Source: JAEYFP01 sp964579795
GTDB taxonomy: Bacteria > Bacillota > Clostridia > Lachnospirales > Lachnospiraceae
Direction: 5' to 3'
Assembly: GCA_964579795.1 (NCBI GenBank)
Contig: CAZOHM010000001.1
Span: 49,224-113,223 of the forward strand
DNA length: 64,000 bases
The notes beneath the pieces are model-generated. The model did no database searches, had not been told where the DNA came from, and saw only the letters and a program-made list of their open reading frames with translations. Positions 43,485 to 51,478 of this stretch are shown here, in pieces. A program made the position numbers and the translations under genes. The first letter of the stretch is position 1. Every line of letters begins with the position of its first letter.

Positions 43485-43724
43485 CTATCTGTTATTTTCA
43501 GATTCCTTCGTGGAATCTTTTTGAGCCAGTGCTTCGCCATGCCTCTTTAACAGACGATATATCAGCTGATAACCATATATCAGACATGGAATGATAATTG
43601 TTGCAAGAATGGAAGCCTTGAATAATGCAGTAGAATATGGTGTATGCATCAATGAAAAAACAAGAGTTAACAGATATAAAAGTACAAGCAGACCGGCACC
43701 AATCAGTGCTAAAATTCGTTTCAT
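43485..43724 (-). CDS. small membrane protein, unassigned
   Basis: 79 residues from the ATG at 43724 (GAAAGGAG about six bases upstream); five more in-frame codons are less well placed. Two membrane helices: about 2-22 (RILALIGAGLLVLLYLLTLVF) and 33-55, then a charged tail. No motif is recognised. It is a single gene ended by the shared terminator. Coding status is supported by the strong ribosome site and the transmembrane pattern. Confidence 0.7.
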   Translation of the reverse strand: MKRILALIGAGLLVLLYLLTLVFSLMHTPYSTALFKASILATIIIPCLIYGYQLIYRLLKRHGEALAQKDSTKESENNR

Positions 43725-43809
43725 AAATACTCCTTTCAACTGCTGTCAAACGAGCAGTATTCCTAAAAGTGAGTATAGCACAGACAATTGAAAACAGGCA
43801 AGGGTATAT

Positions 43810-43935
43810 AAAAAGCAGAAGCCTCTAACAAGCGAAAATCGCTATTTAGAGGCTTCCTAAGGGGAGGATAAGTATTTATTATCCTTTGTGTTGATCAATG
43901 GAGGGGTCCAATGATTTCGGTAATAATTGATTACC
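43810..43935 (-). ncRNA. predicted C-rich small regulatory RNA
   Basis: No ORF fits here, yet the minus strand has a full transcription unit: -35 TTGAAT and -10 CATACT (43972-43943), then from about 43935 three hairpins and a terminator. Hairpin 1 GGTAAT/ATTACC (43935-43919). Hairpin 2 ATCATTGGA/TCCATTGAT (43915-43894, one U-U mismatch) closes a CCCC loop. Hairpin 3 GGATAA/TTATCC (43884-43866) is followed by open TCCCCTTA. The terminator has 11 perfect pairs (GAAGCCTCTAA/TTAGAGGCTTC, 43856-43818) and a T run at 43814-43810. Exposed CCCC and CUCCCC runs are complementary to Shine-Dalgarno sites, as in UCCCC-type small RNAs such as RsaE. Size about 126 bases. No experimental support. Confidence 0.6.
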
Positions 43936-43942
43936 TGCTAAT

Positions 43943-43972
43943 AGTATGACCGATGAACTGCGTTTTATTCAA
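43943..43972 (-). promoter_or_regulatory. promoter of the predicted small RNA
   Basis: Minus strand: TTGAAT (43972-43967), 18-base spacer, CATACT (43948-43943). Start predicted near 43935, exactly where hairpin 1 begins. Confidence 0.5.
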
Positions 43973-43994
43973 TTAAATTAAAAAATTACAATTC

Positions 43995-44023
43995 TTGATT
44001 TATATATGGTAAGGCATTAAAAT
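43995..44023 (+). promoter_or_regulatory. promoter of the TPR protein gene
   Basis: TTGATT (43995-44000), 17-base spacer, TAAAAT (44018-44023). Divergent from the small-RNA promoter 23 bases away. The ribosome site AAGGGGAG lies at about 44051-44058. Confidence 0.6.
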
Positions 44024-44063
44024 AAAAGATGAAAATATAAATTGTACCTCAAGGGGAGATACT

Positions 44064-45671
44064 ATGGTCGTATTTGAACTTTATAGGCAGTTGGATGTCA
44101 GAATGTATATGACAGTAGCTGTAATTGATAGAAATTATGGTTCCTGTGCTAAATATTTGCTTATGAATGATACGCTGCTTTTGCTTGGAACCAATCATTC
44201 TGTAAAACTGAATATGATGACCAAAGAGGTGACAACCGATAATCCCATTCGTAATTGGAATATTGATGCTGAACCGATATTGTGGTTTTCGGAGGATTCA
44301 GCAGAGGCAGCTGTAATCAGAATGATTAATAATGCCTTCCGTCAATGGTTTGAGATAGATCCGTTTCCGGATGATGCCAGTTTTTATGAGGCATCGGTTG
44401 AAATCAATAAAAAAATTGCACCCTATGAGCTTCGCATTTTGTTTGACGAGGACAGCATGTGTATTTATCATGATGAGGATGCAATTACATTTGAGCAAGC
44501 ACTTGAATTGATCATGGAGAGGGATGCGGAGCGTGATGCACAGACGAACCTTTCTGAGTGGCTGGCAGAGGCTGATTACCTCAAAATGACAGATCAGCTG
44601 GAGGAAGCAGCAAAACGGTATGAACGGATTCTGCGCCATACAGAAAGGATTCAGCCAATTTATACAGCCAGTGCTTTTTCTCTCGCAGAAATATACTATT
44701 TTCTTGGAAATTATGAACGTGCAATTGTATTGTATGATCGCTGCAACCTGGAATTTATCAGTGACGAGAGAGATTTTTATGTTCATCTTGGGCATGCATT
44801 TCTTGATGTGAAAATGAAACGCTATGAAAGACAGATTAAGATTTATTACAGAAGCTGTATTGATCAGGAGTATGCAAAGCTGCATAGGCAGGCTGTAGTA
44901 GCTGCTGGAAATGAAGTGTCAGAAGTGTTCGAGGAGTATGAAAAAACATGTTTAGATATGGGGCAGAAGAAGTATGCCGAATATCGCAATCATTTACCAC
45001 CTGATGCAGACGACATTGATGAGCTTCTGGCGATGCCTGTTGTCAGAGAAGAAGCAGCTCTGCCGCCTAAAAAGCGATATGAAGATATCCGGCTTGTGGA
45101 ACCAGCGGGTATGTCCCAGTCAGCTGGAAAGTCAGTGAATGCCATGCTATCAGAAGCATTGGAGCTTTTTATTGAAGGGGAGTATCAACAGGCATTTGAC
45201 ATTTACTACCGACTGAGAGAGGAAGTAGCAAAAGATACAGATTATTATACATGGGTGCAGTTTCAGATAGGAAAGCTGTACTGTATTTTTCATGATGATG
45301 CAAAAGCTTTAACAGCCTTGACACAGTGTCAGCCGGAGCGGTTTGGACTCGTTTACAGACAGGAGGATTTCCTTGTACTGTATGAGCATGTTAAGATTTT
45401 GTGTGATGATTTTGAAAATGATGTTCGATACAGAACATTATTGCGTGGTAAATTTGATTTCTATTTTGCGCAATATGACCGAGAGTACAACAGGCTTTTG
45501 AGAGATCGAAAATTGATGCAGGATTTTAAACAGTATGAGCAGGACTGTATGGATAGTGCAAACAGAGAGTTTTCAGGACGAATAAAGCTGTTAGATATTA
45601 GTGCTGGTACCGCAGATAAAAAGAAACCATCATTGCTAAAAAAGGTATCCAAATTTTTTCAAGAAAAATAA
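44064..45671 (+). CDS. TPR-type repeat protein, unassigned
   Basis: 535 residues, no signal or membrane helix. Residues 1-170 form a mixed alpha/beta domain unlike anything I can name. From about 170 to 300 the sequence has tetratricopeptide character: paired helices such as LSEWLAEADYLKMTDQLEEAAKRYERIL (in parts), AFSLAEIYYFLGNYERAIVLYDRC and the next pair. A polar hinge (about 305-360) leads to another helix-pair set (MLSEALELFIEGEYQQAFDIYYRL). The C terminus is basic and helical. It stands alone between the small-RNA promoter and a terminator. Probably a scaffold or adaptor. Confidence 0.72.
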   Translation: MVVFELYRQLDVRMYMTVAVIDRNYGSCAKYLLMNDTLLLLGTNHSVKLNMMTKEVTTDNPIRNWNIDAEPILWFSEDSAEAAVIRMINNAFRQWFEIDPFPDDASFYEASVEINKKIAPYELRILFDEDSMCIYHDEDAITFEQALELIMERDAERDAQTNLSEWLAEADYLKMTDQLEEAAKRYERILRHTERIQPIYTASAFSLAEIYYFLGNYERAIVLYDRCNLEFISDERDFYVHLGHAFLDVKMKRYERQIKIYYRSCIDQEYAKLHRQAVVAAGNEVSEVFEEYEKTCLDMGQKKYAEYRNHLPPDADDIDELLAMPVVREEAALPPKKRYEDIRLVEPAGMSQSAGKSVNAMLSEALELFIEGEYQQAFDIYYRLREEVAKDTDYYTWVQFQIGKLYCIFHDDAKALTALTQCQPERFGLVYRQEDFLVLYEHVKILCDDFENDVRYRTLLRGKFDFYFAQYDREYNRLLRDRKLMQDFKQYEQDCMDSANREFSGRIKLLDISAGTADKKKPSLLKKVSKFFQEK

Positions 45672-45682
45672 AATGCATGATT

Positions 45683-45720
45683 CCCCGGTAGTTTAGTTGA
45701 CATGACTGCCGGGGTTTATT
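45683..45720 (+). terminator. terminator after the TPR gene
   Basis: CCCCGG.AGT/ACT.CCGGGG arms (45683-45714) followed by TTTATT. Its loop and right arm carry the -35 region of the lacI promoter. Confidence 0.8.
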
Positions 45721-45725
45721 ATAAT
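45697..45725 (+). promoter_or_regulatory. consensus promoter of the lacI-GH53-araC operon
   Basis: TTGACA (45697-45702), 17-base spacer, TATAAT (45720-45725): exact housekeeping consensus. The -35 lies in the loop of the upstream terminator hairpin. The likely start is near 45732. Confidence 0.88.
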
Positions 45726-45732
45726 TAGTTGA

Positions 45733-45748
45733 GCAACCGATTGCGCAA
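45733..45748 (+). promoter_or_regulatory. LacI-type operator at the start site
   Basis: GCAACCGATTGC core (arms GCAA/TTGC around a central CG) extended to AACCGATTGCGCA, placed at about +1 to +16 of the consensus promoter. A 12-of-13 copy lies at 48872-48884. Confidence 0.7.
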
Positions 45749-45784
45749 ATAAATCATTCCTATAAATGATGTGGAGGCGGATGA

Positions 45785-46783
45785 ATGGAAAACAATCTGA
45801 CAATCAATGACATTGCAAAAGAACTTGGTGTTTCAAAGACAACTGTTTCGCGTGCGATGTCCGGAAAAGGAAGAATCAGCAGTGAAACAAGAGAAAGGGT
45901 TATGAACTGTATTGCTGTTCACAGATATCAGCCAAGTGCAATAGCAAAAGGGCTGGCACAGTCTAAAACCAATAATATTTGTGTATTGCTGCCAGAAGAC
46001 GATTATCTCAAGGATATGCCATTTTTTCAAAAAGCACTGCTCGGAATCAGCGAGTATCTTGCCAGTGCCGGTTATGATGCAATCATTGCTACATCTTCAG
46101 AGCATCATATTGATAATTTGAAAAGAATAGTCACTAATAAAAAGGTGGATGGTGTTATTTTAACAAGAACTGTGAAAGAGGATTCTGCAGCTGCATTTTT
46201 GCAGGATATGAAAATACCGTTTGTTGTAATTGGACTGTTTGAAGGAGATGGGCAGGTCATTCAGGTCGATGCAAGGCACGAAGAGGGGGCCTGTGAATTG
46301 ACAAGATATTTGCTTGGAAAGGGATTGAGAAGAATTGCACTTTTAAGTGGAGATCCTACACATATTGTTAATCAGAAACGTTTGGCGGGTGTGAAAAGTG
46401 CTTATGAGACAATGCATCATCCTGCTCGGTATTTAAGTATTTATGAAAGCATGAACAGTGAAAGCGATGTTACACGTGCAGTACAGGAAATTCTATATAA
46501 TGGCTGTGACTGTATTTTGTGTTCAGATGACAGACTGACAATTTCTGTACTCAATAAGCTGCGGAGACAGGGCGTGAAAATACCGGATGAAATCAGAATT
46601 GCAACATTGTTTGAAAGTGTGATTCTTGATAATTATGTACCCGCTATCACAGGTCTTACCTATGATGTGCTGCAGCTTGGTAGAACAGCGGCAGAACTGA
46701 TGCTTGAGACAATCAGAGGAGAAAAGGTTCCTCTTTTGACAACCGTTGAGTACCAGATGGTAGTAAAGGAGTCAACACGATGA
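45785..46783 (+). CDS. LacI/GalR-family transcriptional regulator of the galactan locus
   Basis: 332 residues. N-terminal helix-turn-helix LTINDIAKELGVSKTTVSRAMSG (residues 4-26, in pieces) with the hinge helix YQPSAIAKGLAQSKT (about 50-64), then a periplasmic-binding-like effector domain (NICVLLPEDDY to QMVVKEST). It is most likely a repressor of its own operon and of the transporter operon, released by galactose or galacto-oligosaccharide. The operator-like palindrome at 45733 sits on the start site of a consensus promoter, which fits autorepression. The stop overlaps the galactanase ATG by four bases. Confidence 0.93.
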   Translation: MENNLTINDIAKELGVSKTTVSRAMSGKGRISSETRERVMNCIAVHRYQPSAIAKGLAQSKTNNICVLLPEDDYLKDMPFFQKALLGISEYLASAGYDAIIATSSEHHIDNLKRIVTNKKVDGVILTRTVKEDSAAAFLQDMKIPFVVIGLFEGDGQVIQVDARHEEGACELTRYLLGKGLRRIALLSGDPTHIVNQKRLAGVKSAYETMHHPARYLSIYESMNSESDVTRAVQEILYNGCDCILCSDDRLTISVLNKLRRQGVKIPDEIRIATLFESVILDNYVPAITGLTYDVLQLGRTAAELMLETIRGEKVPLLTTVEYQMVVKESTR

Positions 46784-47901
46784 AAGAATGCAATTTTATA
46801 AAAGGAATGGATATTTCTACATTATTGGAATTAGAAGGACTTGGAGCAGCCTATTATCATAATGGAGAAAAAAGTGATTTCATTCAGATATTAAAAGAAC
46901 ATGGAGTGAATTTTTTAAGGCTTAGATTGTGGAATGATCCTTATTCAAAAGAAGGAGCACCTTATGGCGCAGGAACAAATGATCTAGCAACAACTGTTGC
47001 GCTTGCAAAAAGAGGAAAGAGAGCGGGAATGCAGATTTTACTTGATTTTCAGTACAGCGATTTCTGGGCAGATCCTGGCAAACAGGTCATACCAAAGGCA
47101 TGGACCGGATTCTCCTTTGAACAGCTTACTGATGCTGTGTTTTCCTATACACGTGATACATTATTTTACATGCAGAAGGAACAGGTGCTGCCTGATATGG
47201 TACAGGTAGGAAATGAGCTGACAAATGGTCTTCTCTGGCCGATGGGAAAGCGACCGGATTTTGAACATATGGCACAGCTTATCAGTGCCGGAATCAAGGG
47301 TGTGAACAGTGTTTCGAAAGAAATATCGGTTATGCTGCATCTTGATAATGGTGGAAACATAGAAATGTATAGAGAATGGTTTGATAACTTTATGCAGAGG
47401 AAGGAAAAAAATATTGATTTTGATGTGATTGGTCTTTCCTATTATCCATTCTGGCATGGTACGATGGATATGCTGGCAGAGAATATGAACATGCTTGCAC
47501 ACAGATATCATAAAAAACTGGTTATTGCAGAAACATCTACAGGATTTACAACTGAAGATTATGCACAATATGAAAAGCTTTTGCCAAAGGACAGAAAAGG
47601 GATGGCGACAAAACCACAGCTGCTTGAAAACCTTGAATACGCAATGACAAGAGAAGGTCAATGCTTGTTTTTAAAGGAATTGATCAACCGAATCACAGCA
47701 GTGCCGGACAACCTCGGATGGGGTTATTTTTACTGGGAACCCGGATGGATTCCGATTTATGGAAGCGGCTGGGCAAATAAAGCAGCTCTTGCATATACAA
47801 AGGAAGATGGTCCAGGAGGAAATGAATGGGCGAATCAGGCACTGTTTGATTATGACGGAAATACACTTCCTGCACTGGAGGTAGTTCGAGATTATCCATA
47901 A
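46780..47901 (+). CDS. GH53 endo-beta-1,4-galactanase, intracellular
   Basis: 373 residues. GH53 enzymes cut beta-1,4-galactan of pectin side chains. Catalytic acid/base Glu in QVGNELTNGLLWP (about 145-157), nucleophile Glu in LVIAETSTGF (about 246-255), plus GMDISTL at the start and FLRLRLWNDPY (about 45-55), all hallmarks of the family. No signal peptide or lipobox is present; most characterised GH53 proteins are secreted, so this one would act on imported short galactan. Coupled to lacI (overlap four bases) and followed by araC. Confidence 0.94.
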   Translation: MKECNFIKGMDISTLLELEGLGAAYYHNGEKSDFIQILKEHGVNFLRLRLWNDPYSKEGAPYGAGTNDLATTVALAKRGKRAGMQILLDFQYSDFWADPGKQVIPKAWTGFSFEQLTDAVFSYTRDTLFYMQKEQVLPDMVQVGNELTNGLLWPMGKRPDFEHMAQLISAGIKGVNSVSKEISVMLHLDNGGNIEMYREWFDNFMQRKEKNIDFDVIGLSYYPFWHGTMDMLAENMNMLAHRYHKKLVIAETSTGFTTEDYAQYEKLLPKDRKGMATKPQLLENLEYAMTREGQCLFLKELINRITAVPDNLGWGYFYWEPGWIPIYGSGWANKAALAYTKEDGPGGNEWANQALFDYDGNTLPALEVVRDYP

Positions 47902-47921
47902 AACGGAGGAAATAAATCTGT

Positions 47922-48872
47922 ATGTCAAAGAAAAAGAAGATTGCAATAGAATACAGATACTATAATATGCCGCCAAATGAGCCGGTACTCGCGCTGATAG
48001 GAGATGGCTGGAAAAGAAAATATGGAGATGGAATTGATTTCCTGCATTTTCATAATATTCTTGAAATTGGATACTGCCATTCCGGAAGTGGAGAACTGGA
48101 TTATGATGTGATGGAAAATGAGCTGCTTCGTAGAACGTATTCCGGCGGAGAAGTTTCTGTTATTCCCGGCAGTATTCCACATACGACAAACAGCGCAGAA
48201 AAATCAATATGCTTTTGGGAGTTTGTGTTTGTGGATGTGGAGAATTTTCTGGATGAATATATTGAAAAGGAACCAGTACAGGCAGAAAAACTTATAGAAC
48301 GTATCAATGCTCGCCCATTGCTTATAGGGAAAGATGAGAACCCGGCTATGCATAATACGATAAAAGAGATACTGCGTGCACAGTCTGAAAAAAAGCCATA
48401 TTATTCTGAGGTTACCAAGGGACTTGTATTTACATTACTGATGCTGATAGCGCAGGCAAACCGAGATTATTCAAAACAAAATGAAGAGAACAGCAGTGTT
48501 TCCAGACAGATTAGAAGTGCCTTGATTTATGTTGATAAAAATTATGCCCTGCAGCTGCAGGTTAGAGATCTTGCAGATGCATGCCATATGAGCGAAACGC
48601 ATTTTCGAAGATTGTTTGGACAGAGTATGAATATGAGCCCTGTGGAATACATAAACATGATCAGAGTACAGAAGGCATGTGAGTTATTGAACAAGACGAA
48701 TTATTCGATGGAGACCGTTGCAGAAAAGACAGGATTCCAGACCGTGTCGACGCTGAACCGGAATTTTAACAGAATTGTCGGTAATTCGCCATACCAATGG
48801 AAGCTTCATTTTAGAAATTACGAGAAGAAAACTAAGGAATTTAGAATTTCTGCGCATAAAGGATGGGAATAA
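47922..48872 (+). CDS. AraC-family transcriptional regulator
   Basis: 316 residues. N-terminal cupin-type ligand domain (FHNILEIGYCHSGSGEL near 47-61, SVIPGSIPHTTNS near 84-96) and C-terminal double helix-turn-helix (about 200-300): IRSALIYVDKNYALQLQVRDLADACHMSETHFRRLFG (in parts) and SPVEYINMIRVQKACELL. It probably activates the transporter operon that starts downstream; paired direct repeats at 48931 and 48965 are candidate binding sites. It is last of the lacI operon, with AGGAGG-like spacing before its start. Confidence 0.92.
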   Translation: MSKKKKIAIEYRYYNMPPNEPVLALIGDGWKRKYGDGIDFLHFHNILEIGYCHSGSGELDYDVMENELLRRTYSGGEVSVIPGSIPHTTNSAEKSICFWEFVFVDVENFLDEYIEKEPVQAEKLIERINARPLLIGKDENPAMHNTIKEILRAQSEKKPYYSEVTKGLVFTLLMLIAQANRDYSKQNEENSSVSRQIRSALIYVDKNYALQLQVRDLADACHMSETHFRRLFGQSMNMSPVEYINMIRVQKACELLNKTNYSMETVAEKTGFQTVSTLNRNFNRIVGNSPYQWKLHFRNYEKKTKEFRISAHKGWE

Positions 48873-48884
48873 CCGTTTGCGCAG
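48872..48884 (+). promoter_or_regulatory. second LacI-type operator, upstream of the transporter operon
   Basis: AACCGTTTGCGCA, 12 of 13 bases identical to the operator at 45735-45747. It overlaps the araC stop and lies about 110 bases before the favoured promoter, or just upstream of a TATAAT at 48913. Confidence 0.6.
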
Positions 48885-48930
48885 AACGCTCAATGGTCGA
48901 AAATGCATGTTTTATAATCGATTTTCTTAG

Positions 48931-48980
48931 CAATCACATGGAAATTCCTGTTATACTGTGTAAACAATCACACAGAAATT
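48931..48980 (+). promoter_or_regulatory. paired direct repeats, candidate AraC binding sites
   Basis: CAATCACATGGAAATT (48931-48946) and CAATCACACAGAAATT (48965-48980), 14 of 16 identical, 34 bases start to start. The second ends two bases before a -35-like TTTACA. Confidence 0.65.
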
Positions 48981-48982
48981 AA

Positions 48983-49010
48983 TTTACAAAGCTAAAAAAA
49001 TATGCATATT
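48983..49010 (+). promoter_or_regulatory. candidate activated promoter of the sugar transporter operon
   Basis: TTTACA (48983-48988), 16-base spacer, CATATT (49005-49010), about 70 bases before the start codon. The poor -10 suits an activator-dependent promoter. TATACT at 48952-48957 is an alternative -10. Confidence 0.45.
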
Positions 49011-49083
49011 GCACAAAACTTCGAAGAGCAAATGAAACAAAACAGTAAGACAGAACATTAAAGATTATGCAGGAGGAATGAAA

Positions 49084-50469
49084 ATGAAAAAGAAATTGAT
49101 TGCGTTATTTGTAACAGCAGCAATGACAGCATCCCTGATTGGATGTGGCTCAAGTGCAGCACCGGCAGCAGGGGGAGCAGCAGACGATAAGACTGCAGAT
49201 GCAGCGACAGAAACAGAAACGGAAACAGAAACAGAAACGGAAGAGAGTAGTGCAGCATCGGAAGCGTCTGGAGATAATTCATTGACAGTATGGTGCTGGG
49301 ATCCAGCATTCAATATTTATGCAATGGAGCAGGCAGCAGAAGTTTATAAAAAGACAAATCCTGATTTTGTTTTAAATGTAGTAGAGACACCTTGGAACGA
49401 TGTACAGACGAAATTAACAACAGCAGCATCGTCAGGAGATCTTTCTACACTTCCTGATATTCTTCTGATGCAGGATAATGCATTTCAGAAAAACGTAATA
49501 TCCTATCCGGATGCATTTTCTGATTTGACAAGCTCAGGAATAGATTTTTCACAGTTTGGTGCTTCAAAAGTAGCCTATTCTACAGTAGATGGAAAAAATT
49601 ATGGTGTTCCGTTTGATAATGGTGCAGTAATTGCCTGCTACAGGACAGATATTCTGGAAGAAGCAGGATACACAGTAGATGATTTGACTGACATTACATG
49701 GTCAAAATATATTGAAATCGGTAAAGACGTACTTGCAAAAACAGGTAAACCGCTGCTTTCCTGCCAGGCAGGTGAAACAGATGTCATTATGATGATGTTA
49801 CAGTCAGCAGGTGGTTCTCTGTTTGATGCAGAAGGAAATCCGACAATGGTAAATAATGATATTTTGAAAGAAGTAATGTCTACATATACAGAGCTTGTTT
49901 CTTCAGGCGTTTGCGTAGAGGTTAATGACTGGGATCAATATGTTGGAACAATTAATAATGAGACAGTTGCCGGCACAATCAATGGATGCTGGATTATGGC
50001 ATCAATTCAGGCTGTACCTGAGCAGTCAGGAAAATGGGCAATCACAAATATGCCTAAGCTTGACAAAGCTTCTAGTGCAACAAATTATTCAAACAACGGC
50101 GGTTCTAGCTGGGCAGTTACAACAAATTGCAAAAACGTTGAGCTTGCATCAGATTTCTTGGCAAAGACCTTTGCCGGAAGTGTAGAATTTTATGAGACAA
50201 TCCTTCCAAGCTCAGGTGCACTTGCAACTTATCTTCCAGCAGCAGATTCTACTGTATATGCAGAACCACAGGAATTCTTTGGTGGAGATGCTGTATTTGC
50301 AAAAATAACAGAGTTTGCAGGTAAGATTCCAAGCAATAATACAGGTGTATATTACTACGAAGCAAGAGATGCAGTTGCAGTTGCCATTACAAATGTTGTA
50401 GCAGGTGCAGATATCGATACAGAACTTCAGACAGCAGAAGATACAGTGAACTTTGCAATGGGCAAGTAA
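49084..50469 (+). CDS. sugar ABC transporter solute-binding lipoprotein
   Basis: 461 residues from the ATG at 49084, which is seven bases after AGGAGG; the ATG at 49078 is too close. Signal MKKKLIALFVTAAMTASL with lipobox LIGC (Cys near 21), then an Ala/Gly linker and a (Thr-Glu)6 stretch, then a family 1 extracellular binding protein (LTVWCWDPAFNIYAMEQAAE from about 68; YGVPFDNGAVIACYRTDIL; later WAITNMPKL and SSWAVTTNC). It binds a sugar, by context a galacto-oligosaccharide. The ATPase is not in the window; such importers often share MsmK-like ATPases. Confidence 0.93.
   Translation: MKKKLIALFVTAAMTASLIGCGSSAAPAAGGAADDKTADAATETETETETETEESSAASEASGDNSLTVWCWDPAFNIYAMEQAAEVYKKTNPDFVLNVVETPWNDVQTKLTTAASSGDLSTLPDILLMQDNAFQKNVISYPDAFSDLTSSGIDFSQFGASKVAYSTVDGKNYGVPFDNGAVIACYRTDILEEAGYTVDDLTDITWSKYIEIGKDVLAKTGKPLLSCQAGETDVIMMMLQSAGGSLFDAEGNPTMVNNDILKEVMSTYTELVSSGVCVEVNDWDQYVGTINNETVAGTINGCWIMASIQAVPEQSGKWAITNMPKLDKASSATNYSNNGGSSWAVTTNCKNVELASDFLAKTFAGSVEFYETILPSSGALATYLPAADSTVYAEPQEFFGGDAVFAKITEFAGKIPSNNTGVYYYEARDAVAVAITNVVAGADIDTELQTAEDTVNFAMGK
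49207..49242 (+). repeat. six tandem hexamers encoding Thr-Glu linker
   Basis: Units ACAGAA, ACAGAA, ACGGAA, ACAGAA, ACAGAA, ACGGAA in frame, giving six Thr-Glu pairs between the lipid anchor and the binding domain. Confidence 0.85.
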
Positions 50470-50501
50470 GTCCGGCATAGAAAACTGGAAACTGTAATTA
50501 G

Positions 50502-50532
50502 ATAGGGGAACTTCTTTTGGGAGGTTCCCCTA
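50502..50532 (+). terminator. stem-loop between binding protein and permeases
   Basis: ATAGGGGAAC...GTTCCCCTAT with inner TTC/GAG, followed by TGTTTAAAA. Strong stem but weak T run: likely partial termination or mRNA stabilisation, giving more binding protein than permease. Confidence 0.65.
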
Positions 50533-50581
50533 TTGTTTAAAAGGGTCATGCGAGAATGACAGTTTACGAGGAGTTAGTTCT

Positions 50582-51478
50582 ATGGACCGTGCATCAAAGA
50601 GGCATTTGAGTCTGAACAAAAAGCAGAATCTAACTGGATGGGTGTTTCTGGCACCAGCGGCAATATTAATTGCGGCAATGAGTTTTTATCCTATGTTTAA
50701 GGCATTATTTCTGTCATTTAAGACAGGTGTTGGTGTTAATCTTAAATGGACGGGAATCAGTAATTATACTCGTATGTTTCAGGATGCCGTTTTTATGCAG
50801 GCATTAAAAAACAATTTCCTTTATTTGATTATTCAAGTGCCCATTATGCTTGTGCTTGCACTGGCGTTGGCTTCCATGCTGAATGATAAGCATTTAAGAT
50901 TCAAAGGACTTTTTCGTACAGCGATTTTTTTACCATGTGCGACTTCTCTTGTTTCCTATTCGATTATTTTTCGCTCATTATTTGCGGTAGACGGATTTGT
51001 AAATACGATTCTGATTAAACTCGGAATTTTACATACAGGATATAATTTTTTAACGTTTCCAACAAGTGCCAGAATTGTTATTATAGTTGCCCTAATCTGG
51101 CGCTGGACAGGGTACAATATGGTTTTTTATCTGGCTGGTCTGCAGAATATTGAATACTCTGTTTACGAGGCAGCGAAAATCGACGGGGCTTCACCATTCC
51201 AGTCATTTTGGAGAATTACTGTTCCGTTATTGAAACCAACAATTCTACTGACTGCCATTATGTCAACCAATGGAACATTACAGCTGTTTGACGAGTCGTA
51301 TAACCTGACATATGGAGGACCTGCCAATGCAACAATCACTATGTCACATTATATTTATAATATGTCCTTTAAATATGTACCAAATTTCGGATATGCAGCA
51401 GCAATGTCATATTTGATTCTGATTCTTGTTGGTACACTTGCATTTATCCAGATGAAAGTAGGTGATAAGCGTGATTAA
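50582..51478 (+). CDS. sugar ABC permease, MalF/LacF type
   Basis: 298 residues, six membrane helices. N-terminal GWVFLAPAAILIAAMSFYP (about 20-38) is typical of MalF/UgpA permeases, and the EAA loop is YEAAKIDGASPFQSFWRITVPLLKP (about 196-220, in parts), which contacts the ATPase. It pairs with the next gene to form the importer channel. The start codon is ATG with GAGGAG-like site; the end overlaps the next gene by eight to seventeen bases. Confidence 0.95.
   Translation: MDRASKRHLSLNKKQNLTGWVFLAPAAILIAAMSFYPMFKALFLSFKTGVGVNLKWTGISNYTRMFQDAVFMQALKNNFLYLIIQVPIMLVLALALASMLNDKHLRFKGLFRTAIFLPCATSLVSYSIIFRSLFAVDGFVNTILIKLGILHTGYNFLTFPTSARIVIIVALIWRWTGYNMVFYLAGLQNIEYSVYEAAKIDGASPFQSFWRITVPLLKPTILLTAIMSTNGTLQLFDESYNLTYGGPANATITMSHYIYNMSFKYVPNFGYAAAMSYLILILVGTLAFIQMKVGDKRD

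Noticed and set aside
49207..49242. Hexamer array as CRISPR or phase-variable tract
   Set aside because: Units are six bases without spacers and in frame, so slippage by a unit would only change linker length.
49065..49313. Long minus-strand ORFs over the start of the binding-protein gene
   Set aside because: Low-complexity Ser/Val or Leu/Phe text caused by the Thr-Glu and Ala codons of the real gene; no ribosome site.
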